Shown: positions 49,804 through 62,482 of the stretch, piece after piece
Numbering within the stretch: position 1 is the stretch's first letter
Layout: every line of letters begins with the position of its first letter
Assembly: GCA_034440635.1 (NCBI GenBank)
Contig: JAOTON010001268.1
Coordinates: 1-64,000 of the forward strand
From: Lepas anatifera
Lineage: Eukaryota; Arthropoda; Thecostraca; Lepadidae
Length of the DNA stretch: 64,000 bases
Reading direction: 5' to 3'
Position numbers and translations under genes: made by a program
The notes under the pieces: generated by a model
Databases searched by the model: none
Seen by the model: only the letters and a program-made list of their open reading frames with translations
What the model was told of the DNA's origin: nothing

Positions 49804-49849
49804 TGGCCAAAGGTGACTGTCCTGTGTTAACACCCGCCCCAGTGGGGTG

Positions 49850-50005
49850 GGCGGGGGCACGGCCGGATCCAGCCCGAAGGTCTGGGGGAGGGGCAACAGA
49901 GCCCAAAATCGTGAACAGTTTTTTTTAAGAAAACAGAGGGTCAAAGGGGTGACAACCGAGGATTTGGGGAAATTGCCCCATGTGCCCCCTGGATTCGCCC
50001 CTTGT
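49850..50005. mobile_element. Short GGATCC-tipped repeat
   Basis: Inverted ends GGCCGGATCCAG and, from the right, GGGGCGAATCCAGGGGGC enclose about 130 bp with 'gaaattgccccatgtgcccc'. No clear target duplication. Related to 49,144-49,803. The remaining sequence up to 50,190 has no recognised feature. Confidence 0.45.
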
Positions 50006-50193
50006 GGGGATTTTCAACCACGGGTTTCGCGCGCAGATGCGCGTGATAGCGATGAAACCCGAACGGTGGTTGATAGCCCACGAGAAATGATGAAGAAACT
50101 ATATCAGTCACTTTTTTGCTCAAGACAATATTGAGGTCAAAGAAGGTTACATGGCAGAGGATGTATTTTTGCTCTAGCGTCTGACTGGATTAA

Positions 50194-51058
50194 CACGCGC
50201 ATTGACGGGAGTCTGAGCCACCTTCGCTTTGACGAGGGGGGCGGGCCACCTTCGCTTTGACGAGGGGGGCGGGTACCCGCCCCCCCTAAGATCTCGAGAA
50301 CCACGGTAGGTAGCGAAAAACGGTAAACGGCGTTGGGCTGCCTATCCACTTCTCCATCGAAAATATTTGTACCATTTTTTTGTCAGGTCACATTTAAGGT
50401 CACCAGAGGTCAATACATGCCGTAATAGGGATAACATGTAAATTAAGTTTTTCGGAAATTACATCTGAACAAATAAAGATAGAGCAAAACGACTTAAACT
50501 TTATGAATCCTCGCAGCAAGCCGAATCGAATGATATATAATTTGACCTTGCTAGGTCAAATCAAGGATTTGACCTGACCTGAGGTCAGGTCAGGGTCAAA
50601 TTATATAAAATGAATATCATTAGAACCGCAAAGCCAAGGCGAGTCTAATGAAGCTAAAATAAACGCTCTATCCCTCTCCGTTACTGAGTTATACAGTAAA
50701 AACTATTTTTCCCATGTATTTCCAATGGAGAGGTCATGCCTCGTACCTGACCTTAGGTCACCGATGTCAAAAATACCGGAACATATTTTAGAGAACTCGG
50801 TGGGCCCATTATGTGATATGAGTTTCAATCGGATAAGTTTACGCTGCTCCGACTTATGCTCTTAACCTTTTTTTTAGGTCAGGTCACTTGACCTGTACTG
50901 GTGACCTGACCTGAGATGACCTAACCTTAAAATTTTCACAGAAGTTGTAAAAATTATGAGGGAAAAGGTATGCCAAGTACAGCGGTGCTACGCGCCGCCG
51001 TTTTTTTCTATCCGAAAAACCCGAGGGGGCGGGTACCCGCCCTCCGTCAATGCGCGTG
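50194..51058. mobile_element. TTAA-flanked non-autonomous element T2
   Basis: Same family and orientation as T1. TTAA on the left at 50,190-50,193; TTTA on the right at 51,059-51,062, a probable mutation of TTAA. The left end has three tip-like blocks (CACGCGCATTGACGGGAG, then two GCTTTGACGAGGGGGGCGGG blocks). The right end has one tip followed by the GGGCGGGTACCCGCCC palindrome. The central AGGTCA/TGACCT palindrome is at 50,570-50,592. Confidence 0.82.
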
Positions 51059-51062
51059 TTTA

Positions 51063-51190
51063 GTAAGATACATATTTGTAGTCTCGTTCGACTCCTCTCA
51101 TTACGGCGAATCGAATGATGTATAATATGACCATGCTAGGGCAAATTGTAAAATGGCCTGACCTAGCATTGTCAATATACATTTTTGTTT
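51063..51190. mobile_element. Fragment of a T1-like element
   Basis: 'gcgaatcgaatgatgtataa' followed by 'gaccatgctagggcaaatt' is a diverged match to the central half-palindrome of T1-T3. No ends are visible. It lies directly beside T2. Confidence 0.5.
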
Positions 51191-51268
51191 CGAAATATAA
51201 ACACACATACATTTTGTCGATTAGCTAGCAGGTCTATTCCCGAAATTGTATTGCTACGTCCATAAGAT

Positions 51269-51835
51269 TTGCGAATCAAGGGACGCATCCCCCGGCTCTC
51301 GACACCCATGACAGACAGGCTGATGCACAATGGTGTTGCTAGCGGAGAGTCTGGGCTGGTCGCCGTTTTACTTGTGGGGATCTACGGCCAGGTCAGCGTT
51401 GATCCGCGGTCAGGTCAGAAGGGAACCCGCCAACTCGATGATGAGGAGAGCGAGAAAGATGAGGGGAAACAGGCAACAGGATCATGCCAAGAGAAAGCTG
51501 CAAAAGAAATGGATAAAAGGATGAACAATTATAGTGGCACGAGGAAGTATTCGCGCAGAGATTCCAGTGGAGATAAAGACTGTGGAGAAACCAGCGGAAC
51601 AAAGAAGCGCCGAAAGAGACAGCCATGGACAGCCAGAGGAAAGGCAGCGGTAAGCAAACAGCTGGATGATGTAATCAAGAAGGGGGAAGTGCCGAACAAG
51701 GCGCAGTGCACGCTTGCAATTCAAGCTGCACCATCGCTGCACCAGAGGGATTGGCGAAGCGTCAAGTATTGCGCCTACAACATGATTCAGGCTCAGAAGT
51801 GCATGTTCTCAACATTAGGTGACCCAACACGGTGA
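51269..51835 (+). CDS. Lysine-rich ORF with a KRxPW-type C-terminal domain (gene fragment?)
   Basis: A 188-codon frame, charged and K/E/R-rich in the middle ('DDEESEKDEGK', 'KKRRKRQPW'). The last ~65 residues (KKRRKRQPWTARGKAAV...GEVPNKAQC...DWRSVKYCAYNMI) resemble a C-terminal module I know from uncharacterised metazoan proteins, often after zinc fingers or in transposon-linked genes, where a basic RKPW-like motif is followed by a helix, a K-x-x-C pair and a W-x-x-(V/I)-(K/R)-x-x-(V/I) helix. That match is from memory. The frame may be a last exon, since the first ATG is not supported by any conserved start. It lies between T2 and T3, which begins 28 bp after the stop. Function unknown. Confidence 0.45.
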   Translation: MRIKGRIPRLSTPMTDRLMHNGVASGESGLVAVLLVGIYGQVSVDPRSGQKGTRQLDDEESEKDEGKQATGSCQEKAAKEMDKRMNNYSGTRKYSRRDSSGDKDCGETSGTKKRRKRQPWTARGKAAVSKQLDDVIKKGEVPNKAQCTLAIQAAPSLHQRDWRSVKYCAYNMIQAQKCMFSTLGDPTR

Positions 51836-51867
51836 TTCGTTCGATGTACCTATATAATTTCAGTTAA

Positions 51868-52709
51868 CACGCGCATTGACGGGGGCGGGTACCCGCCCCC
51901 TCGAGTTTTTCGGAGATAACAGTAAAACGGCGGCGCATAGCGCCGCCGTTCTTGGCATACCTTTTCCCTCATCATTTCTAAAACTTCTGTAAACATTTTA
52001 AGGTTTGGTCATCTCAGGTCAGGTCACCAGTACAGGTCAAGTGATCTGACCTAAAAAAAAGTTTAAGATAGCATAAGTCGGAGCAGGGTGAACTTATCCG
52101 ATTGAAACTCATATCACATAATGGGCCCACCGAGTTCTCTAAAATATGTTCTGGTATTTTTGATATCAATGAAATAGGGTCAGGTACGATGCATGACCTC
52201 TCCATTGCAAATACAGGGGAAAAATGGTTTTTACTAAATAACTCAGTAACGGATAGAGATAGAGCGTTTATTTTAGCTGCATTAGAATTGCCTTGACGTT
52301 GCGGTTCTAATGATATGCATTTTATATAATTTGACCCTGACCTGACCTCAGGTCAGGTCAAATCCTTGATTTGACCTAGCACGGTCAAATTATACATCAT
52401 TCGATTCGCCTTGCTGCGAGAATTCATACAGTTAAAGTCGTTTTGCTCTATCTCTACTTGTTCAGATGTAATGACCGAAAAACTTAATTTACATATTATC
52501 CCTATTACGGCATGTTTTGACCTCTCGTGACCTTAAATGTGACCTGACAAAAAAATGGTCCAAATATTTTCGATGGAGAAGTGAATGGGCTACCCAACGC
52601 CGTTTACCGTTTTTCGCTACCTACCGTGGTTCTCGAGGTATTAGGGGGGGTGGGTACCCGCCCCCCCTCGTCAAAGCGAAGGTGGCTCAGACCCCCGTCA
52701 ATGCGCGTG
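51868..52709. mobile_element. TTAA-flanked non-autonomous element T3 (inverted)
   Basis: Same family as T1 and T2 but reversed. TTAA at 51,864-51,867 and 52,710-52,713. The single-tip end, with the GGGCGGGTACCCGCCC palindrome, is on the left. The double-tip end ('cgtcaaagcgaaggtggctc' then 'cccccgtcaatgcgcgtg') is on the right. Central palindrome at 52,338-52,360. A 'ttctcgaggtattaggggg' block corresponds to the CTAAGATCTCG word of the other elements. Confidence 0.85.
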
Positions 52710-52713
52710 TTAA

Positions 52714-54588
52714 TGTAATTCGATGATATAAATTGCTAAATCATTGAATCGTTGGTTTCTGAGGTATGGTCCAAAGGTGAGCCGAGTAAGCAAAATCCAG
52801 ACGGGGGTAATCAAAGCTCACGTAGGTCGTTTCACGGCATACCGATTTATTTTCATGCTCGTTATGTCTGAAAAGCAGTTCATGTCAACACGCTAACGAT
52901 ATTCACTCTCAGTCCCGGCACGGTCCCGGGAGACGCGCTATCCGATTTACCCTACCTTACCATATCCGAATTTATGTTGCCATCATTTTCTCCATAATAT
53001 TTAGAACTGCAGAGTGTCCTGATGATCATTTTGGCCGGAGCATTACCATGGTGGCAACAGGAGGCGGCCGATTTTCCTGCTGCGCCACGGCAACCCATTA
53101 CCCAGTTCTACACCAGCACACTGAAAAGGCTGGGCAAGAGTCATCATCCAGTCCAAAGTCTTTCCAGAAAATGTTCCAAATTCGAACGAGCACGTTCCAC
53201 TCTTTGTTACCGACATCAAATTTTGGCCGCTTGAGCTTGGGACGGGGACTGACTGGTCCAGAAGAGATCAGAGGTGTGGGCTGATGAGAGAGGCCAGGGT
53301 TCGCTAAAATCGCGATAGCGAGTTGTTCCTGAGACCTTCGCTGCGGAAGACACACCCAGGGACGGAGCAGGTAACGAAGACCATGGCGTGGTCCTTAGAC
53401 GCTGTAAGTCTCACAGGGCGGTGCAGGGTAAAGAGGCTGCAGGTAGTTCTCTAAAGATGCTTCTTCGGGACGGAACTCTCATACCTATCTCTCATTCATG
53501 TTCATGTCCATGAACTCTCATTCATGTATCTAGCAGCGACGAAAAAACATAATCTGCAACAGACAGGACGAAAGATCTAGGATGTTCAGGATGCGTTAAA
53601 GTATGTTTATATGCAGTCAAGTCACATTTCATCATTGCCATCTGATCTGAACCGTATTCCCTCCATCGGATACTCGGGATCCGCATATGTACCTTGGTGC
53701 TACAAGTTTGCCTCACTGGTGCTATATATGCTGCAATAAGGGAAATGATTTAAACAAATGATATACCTACATTGAGCAGAATAAATAAAAGCAAAACAAA
53801 AATAAGGCATAAGCATATACACACTGCTCATGAACAACACATAACTGACTCCTCCCCGTCGCCTACCGGCATCATCCCTCCCCTCATACAAAGACCGTAT
53901 AATAATGTGTTTCGTGCCGTCATGCAGTATCCCCACGAATTTTTCGCAGGGAGAACAGACCCAAGCCTTACGATCACAGGCGCAGAAACTTTCCGAGTTG
54001 GAGTTGGGGGAAGAGTCCTCGTAGTTTGCGGGTCACGGGTGACTAGACCATTTCTTTTCACCTAACAGTAGGCCTCGTCTCGAAGTTGGTGGTGCACTTC
54101 CCTCATAGTCGGAAAGTGGGCGGGGGGGGCTGGGGAAGCCGCCCCCACAGTTCCCGCACATATGCTTACGATGGCCGAAGTCTGGCAGGCATGGTCGGAA
54201 CTGAAAATTTTCTTCGGAAAGCATCAGGCAGAAAACCAATCCTGGGAAAATTAATGTTCATTGCCGTCTCTGAAGTTCCAAGTTCTAATTTGCAGAAATG
54301 AAGCCATGAGGAACAGCGGTATCTAAAGCAAAAGCATTTGGTTCTTGAACTAATCGTTTTATGCTCCTTCACATACTTCAAAGCCACAAGCGCAGGTAAA
54401 GAAACATCCAAACATTGGGGTGGAGGGCGGGTACGCGTCCCTCAGCTCCCTCTCCCGCGTACGACGCCTATGCCGACATCCTATTATCCTATTCAACACC
54501 TAAATTATTTTGCTCCATCATCATCCTACTACTGCAGTCATCCGTTCCGCGCCATCCACCTCCCTCGTCGATAGCATGTCAAAGCAGG
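52714..54588. other. Unassigned sequence
   Basis: No recognisable exon, RNA or repeat. Open frames of up to 97 codons (such as 53,772-54,065 plus) show no domain. A small 'ctctcattcatgttcatgtcc' direct repeat is at about 53,490-53,525. Confidence 0.5.
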
Positions 54589-54725
54589 GGTGGATCCATG
54601 GCGGAGGGCAAAAAGGCATTTACCTCCTCCCCAAACGCCCAATTTTCACCGATTCCAAAACTATATGTTTTTCATGTTTTTTTGGCCCTGTCCCCCTCAA
54701 TCATTGGCCTGGATCCGGCAATGTA
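54589..54725. mobile_element. Short GGATCC-tipped repeat
   Basis: The left 'ggggtggatccatggcgg' and right 'ggcctggatccggcaatg' ends are inverted relative to each other, with a T-rich interior ending 'ttggccctgtccccctcaat'. Same terminal word as the element at 49,144. No target duplication identified. Confidence 0.4.
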
Positions 54726-54889
54726 AAAAAGTACTACTTTAAAAACGTGACCCAGCCAGAAATTTCTCAGGCTCCAAAACCTAGCCCCGATCGGACTGTG
54801 CAGTGTGCAGGGCTCTGCCCAAACCATAACTCTGCCTAAGTCCAAAATTTTGCTGAACCTTGGTCGGGTTGATCTGTCACAGTGGGCCT

Positions 54890-56270
54890 GGGAACATTAT
54901 GAGGGGCCCGGTTGCGGGCACAGAGGTTTAGGGTGGCCCACAGGGGGTCCACAAGCATACCAGGGGCCCGGGTGCAGCCGAAGGGCAGGGGGCCCCATTA
55001 GCATGACAGGGGCTCGTCTGCAACCACAGGGGGCCTTGCCAGCTCGAAGTAGGGGCCCGGCTCCGGCCACAAAGGGCCCAAAACTATCGTAAGGAGCCGG
55101 ATTGCGGCCAAAGGCTGAGGGTGAACCATAGGGGCCCCGGCTGCAGCCACAGGGGACTAGGTTAGAACACGGGTCCGCAATTATGCCAGGGGGCCCGACT
55201 GCAGCCAAAGGAGGTCCAGGTAGACCACGGGGCCCGCACTCATGGCAGGGGTCGTACGAGGCCAAAGGGCAACCGGCACCTGCTAAGACCACAGGGGGTC
55301 AGTTTCAGTCACAGGGGCCCGGGTGGATCGCGGGTCCGCAATCATGGTAGGGTGTTCAGCTGCAGCCACAGGGGGCCTGGTTGTACCACAGGGGACCCAA
55401 GACTGCCTGGAATAGGAACCAAGTTGCTATAACTGGGGGCCTGAGAATATCGTGAGGCATAGGTGTAGAAACAGGGGGAAAACAGGGGGCGTAGGCTTAG
55501 GAACAGGGGGAACCAGGGGGCCATGCCCCCCTATATCGGGCCAAAAAATCCTGATCTCAGTCAAAATGGGAGGAAGTCGGATATTCTTATGGCCAGCAGG
55601 TTCAAAAGGCAACAATGAGACCAAAACCGAATAGTTTTTGGTCCTGGCATGGAAAGTTTCTTGCCAGCTTCAGGTTGAAGTTTGGCTGGGCCACCCAATA
55701 TTCTGGACGTTCCTACGCCTATTTCGTGAGGGACCCGGTTTCGGAAAGAGGTTTCGGATGGCCCAAAGGGGCCCGTAAAATGTCAGGGGACCTTTCTGCA
55801 GCCACAGGAAGTCAAGGTAGACCACTGGGCTCGCACTCATTGTAGGGTCCAGCTGTAGCCATACTAGGCCCCGGCTGCAGCCACAAGTCAGGATCCCGTA
55901 AGCAGGACAGGGAATCGTCTGCAGCCACATGAGACCCGTGCTTGCTGAGATTAGGGGCTAGGCTGCGGCTACAGAGGCCCTTGGTGGACCACAGGGGCCC
56001 GCAAGCATGCCAGGGGGCCAGCTGCAGCCACATGAGGTCCAGGTAGACCACGGGGGCTCACGTCACGGGGTCCGGTTGCAGCCACAGGGGCCCCCAATCA
56101 AGGCAACCCGAGACTGCCGGGCATAGGGGCCCGGCTGCAGTCACAATCGGCCTGAGAACATCGCTAGGGGCCTGGTTGTGGATACAGAGGCTATGGGTGA
56201 CCCGCAAAGGGCCTGCAAGCATTCCAGGGAGCCCGGGGGGAGTCCGGCTGTATCCGCAGGGGCCCGCAAC
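54890..56270. repeat. Diverged GC-rich tandem repeat
   Basis: Irregular ~50-60-bp repeats built around 'ggggcccggctgcagccaca', 'ggtagaccac' and 'catgccaggggcc', from about 54,890 to 55,420 and again from about 55,800 to 56,270. Open frames here (131 codons on the minus strand, P/G-rich) are translations of the repeat. The 55,430-55,800 part is less regular ('aacagggggaaccaggggg'). Confidence 0.75.
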
Positions 56271-58104
<1,834 letters not shown>

Positions 58105-58135
58105 CGCGGGCGCGCGGGTGGGCGTGTGCGACACG

Positions 58136-58456
58136 GGCGGACGCAGACCCGAGTTTTTTTGGGGGCAAACCCATATCTGCGTCTCCTCCTGGGAAGGGGG
58201 GAAGTGGGAGGGAATATTTTTTTCTCTACAGACCTACTGTAAACACCTTTTTTCATTGCTCGACGTACCTAATATAAGCTACCTCCCCAAGTACATGATC
58301 GCTCTCCAGGGGGGGAGCGAATATTTTTTTGCTCTACAGACCTAGTGTAAACATCTTTTTTCAAAAATGCTCTGGCGTTTGGGGGGCAAAGATAGTTTGC
58401 CCCCCCCTCCAGCGCTTTGGGGGGGGGGCATGGCCGGAATGCCCCCTGCGTCCGCC
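58136..58456. mobile_element. GGCGGACGCAG-tipped short element
   Basis: Left end GGCGGACGCAGACC, right end (inverted) GGCGGACGCAGGGGGC, about 320 bp apart. The interior has two 'atttttttctctacagacct'-like blocks (about 58,217 and 58,324) that form a ~110-bp direct repeat. The terminal word resembles the GGCGGATCCAGG tip seen elsewhere. It ends about 30 bp before the FAM120 exon acceptor. Confidence 0.5.
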
Positions 58457-58485
58457 AATGGTGTGATACTCCGCTCTCCCGGCAG

Positions 58486-58611
58486 CACGGCCGACGACGA
58501 CCGCAAGAGACGGCTGCGCGCCTTCCTCTCCTGCATGAACTCGGACTCGGCCACCATCCGCAACCCCATCTACGTGCCGCAGCAGCTGATCGTGCTGGCC
58601 TGCGTGCTCAG
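58486..58611 (+). CDS. FAM120: FAM120-family gene, internal exon a
   Basis: Exon of a gene for a constitutive-coactivator-of-PPAR-gamma-like protein (FAM120A/B/C family; vertebrate members bind RNA or act as transcriptional coactivators). It encodes TADDDRKRRLRAFLSCMNSD and then NPIYVPQQLIVLACVLR, matching the conserved middle region after the N-terminal XPG/PIN-like domain. The acceptor is 'ctctcccggcag' and the donor 'ctcag|gtgag'. The first base is the third position of a codon and the last two start an Arg codon. The exon is GC-rich at third positions. Upstream exons, including the PIN-like domain, were not found; the ~1.4 kb TG tract and repeats fill the preceding region. It could be the single pre-duplication orthologue of FAM120A/B/C. 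Confidence 0.85.
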
Positions 58612-58772
58612 GTGAGCCTCACGCCGCGTTCAAAATCCACTGCCCTGCGTTCTATCATTCTGAAACTGTAGAATTGTATGCCAAAACAGTACAATGTACG
58701 TACAGAGTTCTGATGTGGACGTGTTTTGCTGTGGCCTGCTGCTCCGCTGACCTGCGGCTGGAAATTGCGCAG

Positions 58773-58896
58773 GTACATTATGTCCCAGAGCGACGTCAAC
58801 GGACAGTCGTTCCTGTGCAAGCCGGAGCTGGACGCCTTCATCGCGCAGGCGCTCAGTCCCAAGCTCACCGACTCGCACTATCTGCAGCAGCTGCAG
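58773..58896 (+). CDS. FAM120: FAM120-family gene, internal exon b
   Basis: Follows exon a after a 161-bp intron. Acceptor 'gaaattgcgcag|g', donor 'ctgcag|gtcagt'. Its first base completes the split Arg codon and 41 codons follow: YIMSQSDVNGQSFLCKPELD and then AFIAQALSPKLTDSHYLQQLQ. The ELDAFIAQALSPKL block is a hallmark of the family. Exon end phase 0. No stop or frameshift. Confidence 0.88.
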
Positions 58897-59181
58897 GTCA
58901 GTCAGCCTTCCTACACTCCCCGCTTCCAAACCGGCTACCCAGTCCGTGCCGACTTTCAAATGGCATTGGCTGCGAAAAATATTTCTGGGGGTGATGCGTC
59001 TGAGAGCAGGGATTTTTAAACCAGCAGTGTGTTAAACGCTGTTTACTAAACGTGTACCATTTACCGGTTCCTTAGTACCATTCGCGATAATTCAGCTGAG
59101 TCTGAGGGCAGATGGTTCAGTTGAGTCTCAGGGCACTAGAAAACAGAGCATTATTTGTGTTATCAGTCATAAAGTGATTAA

Positions 59182-60087
59182 CACGCGCACTGGAGGGGGC
59201 CTCGAAGGCCTCCCACCTGTTTTTCCGAGGTGGCCGGAGAACCGCTCGTAGCCGAAACACGATACTTTGCCACATTAAACAGAATTCATAATAGCGCGTC
59301 GATTGGTGAAGATTTTTTGAAAATCGGTCAAAAATTCTTTGACTTATAGGCTTTTGAAGTCAGACCTGCATTTTGAGATCGCCGTAATCGCGCGGTCGGA
59401 CCAGTTAGCTTGCACTGGAGACCGAGTGGTGAAGTCATAACACCATATAACCGGGATTATATGTCAAGGTCACCTCACATGAAGGTCAAGTTCAAGGTCA
59501 AAGGTCACAGGTCAAGGTCATATCTGCACTTTCAAGGTCACTGACCACAGTGCTTCCGGTCAAATGACGTTACCCGGTCTGCTATGACGTCATCAATAAG
59601 GTACCCCAAACCAAGGTCAAGGTCAAAGGGCAAGTTCAAAGGTCATTTGCAAAGGTCAATCCTCATTTCCCGCCAAACAGTGTCTATAGTGTTAGTCAAA
59701 TTGTACATTATAAGTAGTATACTATATTGTGACCTTACAGGTCAATGACCTGGAATGACCTTGACCCCAAAATTGAAAGAAAGGCTCTTTGAGACCTTCT
59801 CTATATGACGCTGGCCCGCCTTTAGCTTAGTCCCGCCATTTTCCCGCATAATCACGACATTTACCGGTCGGTCCCCAGCATAGCCAAGTTTTGACCTTTA
59901 TGACCTCGTTTGACCTTGCAGATAATGACCTAGACCAATAAAAATTGGTCATGATGTAGATCACCATAGCCCCCACTCACCTCTCAAATTTCGTTTTTCT
60001 GTGCCTCTTAGTTTCCGAGATCTTAGGGGGCCTACCAGGCCCCCCTCCAGTGCGCATTAGTGCCAGACCCCCCCTCCAGTGCGGGTG
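59182..60087. mobile_element. TTAA-flanked non-autonomous element T4 (in FAM120 intron)
   Basis: A 906-bp element between TTAA at 59,178-59,181 and 60,088-60,091. The left end is CACGCGCACTGGAGGGGG followed by a GGCCT-CGA-AGGCC palindrome. The right end, inverted, is CACCCGCACTGGAGGGGG, with a second GCGCACTGGAGGGGG tip about 33 bp inside, a GGGGGCCT...AGGCCCCC hairpin and 'cctaagatctcggaaac'. The interior is full of GGTCA: at 59,495-59,520 four AGGTCA half-sites follow each other with spacers of 1, 1 and 0 bases. No ORF. Its tip is a variant of the T1-T3 tip. Confidence 0.85.
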
Positions 60088-60407
60088 TTAATAAAGACCC
60101 ATTAATATGCTCTTTGACAGCAGAGTGCGATAAAAAAATGTGACCGAGAAATTGCGGTCGGCCCCACCCATCCCGTGGTTGTTTTTTCGGCAACCGATGG
60201 TTTTGGCTACCGGTTGACATATCAGCACTCCTGGTCGGTAATGCTCTCCATAGGTGTGGTTTCGGGCCAGGAAATTACTGCGCAAAGTTATTACTGGGTT
60301 CCGCTGGGTTTTGCACACGATATCGTCTCGCCCTTGCAGACCACGACCGGCGGGTGTTTGGACTGTGGCTGACGTTGGTCCGACCTGACTCTTCTGTTGG
60401 TCCGCAG

Positions 60408-60559
60408 CTACCAGCGGTGACGCCGCGCGGCATCCAGCTGGCCAACCTCTTCATGCAGGGCGTGGAGACTGCGCTCTTCGCCAACGACGCCTGCGGCGCC
60501 CCGCTGCCCTGGCTTATGTGCTGCCCCTGGCTCTACTTCGACGGCAAACTCTTCCACAG
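60408..60559 (+). CDS. FAM120: FAM120-family gene, internal exon c
   Basis: Acceptor 'ttggtccgcag|cta', donor 'ccacag|gtgagt'. It starts in phase 0, as required by exon b, and ends two bases into a codon. The 50 codons contain TPRGIQLANLFMQGVETALF and CCPWLYFDGKLF, the most conserved family motif (ALFANDACG...CCPW.YFDGKLF). The intron before it (58,897-60,407, 1511 bp) is largely taken up by TTAA element T4. The next exon was not found in the remaining 3.4 kb. Confidence 0.9.
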
Positions 60560-61285
60560 GTGAGTGCGCGTGCTGACCGTGTCACGGGCGTCAGAAGCTG
60601 GAAGGCGTGTCCCCATCTGGTGAATCAGGGCGACTTCCCTAAACGCTGCGTCTCTCTTCGTATTATTATAGATTTTCTCTCTTGTAAAGGTAGACGTGCA
60701 AATGCTCACAAACAATTTTTTGTCAAGCTGCCTCGATTGTGGCTTCGCAGAAAGTCTGTGATAACTTCTGGCTCGGCGTTGTCCGGAGTGGTTGTCTGGT
60801 CGGAGTCCATTCTGTTGCGGCAGTAAGAAGGTGTGGTGGTGCCCCCACACCGACGCTCTGTGAGCACTATTACACTCACACGGAATATTCCGGAGAATGT
60901 CAGGTCTTATCCAAGTCGCCGGGCCGAACTTCTCCAATACTAGCTGCAAAGATCTGGTTGGATTTGCTTTCTCATGCTCGAGCTGCTATCGTTTTCTGTC
61001 GTCAATTTGTCCATTGTTTCCGCCAGCTAATCCCATGGAATGCTTACCAACATGATGTTTGGGTATTCTCATTTTCTTCAAGCTAGTAAGTTCCCTGTTT
61101 ATTGACGATAAGTAGTTGCGAAGAATGATGTGGGGCGAATTGTGACTCTACCAGAGAACTGGGCTGCCCTATATCTGAAAACCAAAGTATTAATGGTTGT
61201 AGAATGTGGGACTTCCCAATGAATGTCACGTTATTGTTCTTATGGTGACTGTCATTGAGCCATATCTTTTTTTGTGAGGGACCTC
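60560..61285. other. FAM120 intron, no further exon seen
   Basis: Sequence downstream of exon c. Open frames of up to 138 codons on both strands show no FAM120-like or other motif and no matching splice phase. Confidence 0.55.
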
Positions 61286-61289
61286 TTAA

Positions 61290-62478
61290 CCTTCGCCCGG
61301 GTGGGGGGTCTTTTTAGACCCCCTTGGTTTTTTCAAAGTGACCAAAAAAACGGCGGCGAAACTTGGTCTGGCTGTTCTTTCATCATTTTTACATCTTTCC
61401 TGAAAATTTTGGCTCAAGCTCATATCAGGTCAGGTCACCAGGCCAGATGAAGTGACCTCACCTCAAAAAATACTTAGGACCGCATAACTAAAAGAATGGT
61501 TAATTGATCAAGTTGAAACTCATACCACATATTGGGCCCACCAGGAGCTACAATATTTGTTCCGGGATTTTTGATATTGGTGACCTAAGGTCATGTGCAG
61601 AGCATGACCTCCCCATTGTAAATACATGGGGAAAATCACGAAATGAGCTTTTCTCAGTAAGTATGGGTGGAATCAACTTCAAACATCGGTTGCGACTTGC
61701 TCTTAGCCCATTTCTGAAGCTGATGCCAAATATTTTGACTTGTGACCTTTAAAAGGTCACCTTTGGTCAAATAATCATTTTTTGGTGTTTTTCTCTATAC
61801 ATTTTGAATAAACTAAGATAGAGCTTTTATTTTGTCACCATAGTGTTTGTATAGTCACTGGAAGTCAAATGATATACATCATGACTATACCATGTCAATT
61901 TGAGTCAGACCGTTGACCTGGGTCAGGTCAAATTCTTAAATTTGACCTGGCATAGTAATATCATATATCATTCGATTCGTATTGACGAGAGGATTGCAAT
62001 GGTGCATAAACTATGACTGTATCTTGTTTGGTTTGGAAGCTATTAGCGAAAAAGTAAAGGCCCTCATGCATGGAAGGCTATGGACATTCCCAAGAATATG
62101 CCCAATATTTAGTGACCTGTAGCTCCCTAGGCTTTGACCTGACACGAAAATGAATGCCACTGAAATGAAAGCGCATCTCAAGAGCTTTCGATTGGTGTTA
62201 GAAAAATGTTTCTAGCTATCATAGTTTCTGAGATATATGAGGTTTTCTTAGTACACCTCATATTAGCGATTTTGACCTATTTTGACCTCTGGTGACCTTG
62301 ATATTGACCTGCCAAGAAAAATGACCGAATTATTTTCGGTATCATTTTCGAAGAGCTTTCGATTGCCGTTTTGCGCTTTTTTCTAGCTCTCTTAGTTTTT
62401 GAGATCGTGGGGGTCTTTTTTAGCCCCCCCTCCCCCCACCAGGGCGAAGGTGGCTCGTACCCGCCACCGGGGCAAAGT
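61290..62478. mobile_element. TTAA-flanked non-autonomous element T5
   Basis: An 1189-bp element between TTAA at 61,286-61,289 and 62,479-62,482. The left tip CCTTCGCCCGGGTGGGGG is followed by a GGGGGTCT...AGACCCCC hairpin. The right end, inverted, starts ACTTTGCCCCGGTGGCGGG with a second CCTTCGCCCTGGTGGGG block inside it and then another G/C hairpin and 'gatctcaaaaac'. The interior is homologous to T1-T3: 'gggcccacc', 'tatttttgatat' (or 'gatttttgatatt'), 'catgacctc', 'ccattg' and 'aggtcaggtcaccag' occur in the same order. The tips differ from theirs. Near 61,960 it also has the 'gacctggcatag...tatatcattcgattcg' block of T1-T3. No ORF. Confidence 0.78.
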
Positions 62479-62482
62479 TTAA

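Noticed and set aside
54897..55292. 131-codon minus-strand frame
   Set aside because: P/G/C-rich translation of the GC-rich tandem repeat.
60533..60949. 138-codon minus-strand frame
   Set aside because: Lies in the intron after FAM120 exon c, with no recognisable domain and opposite strand to the gene.
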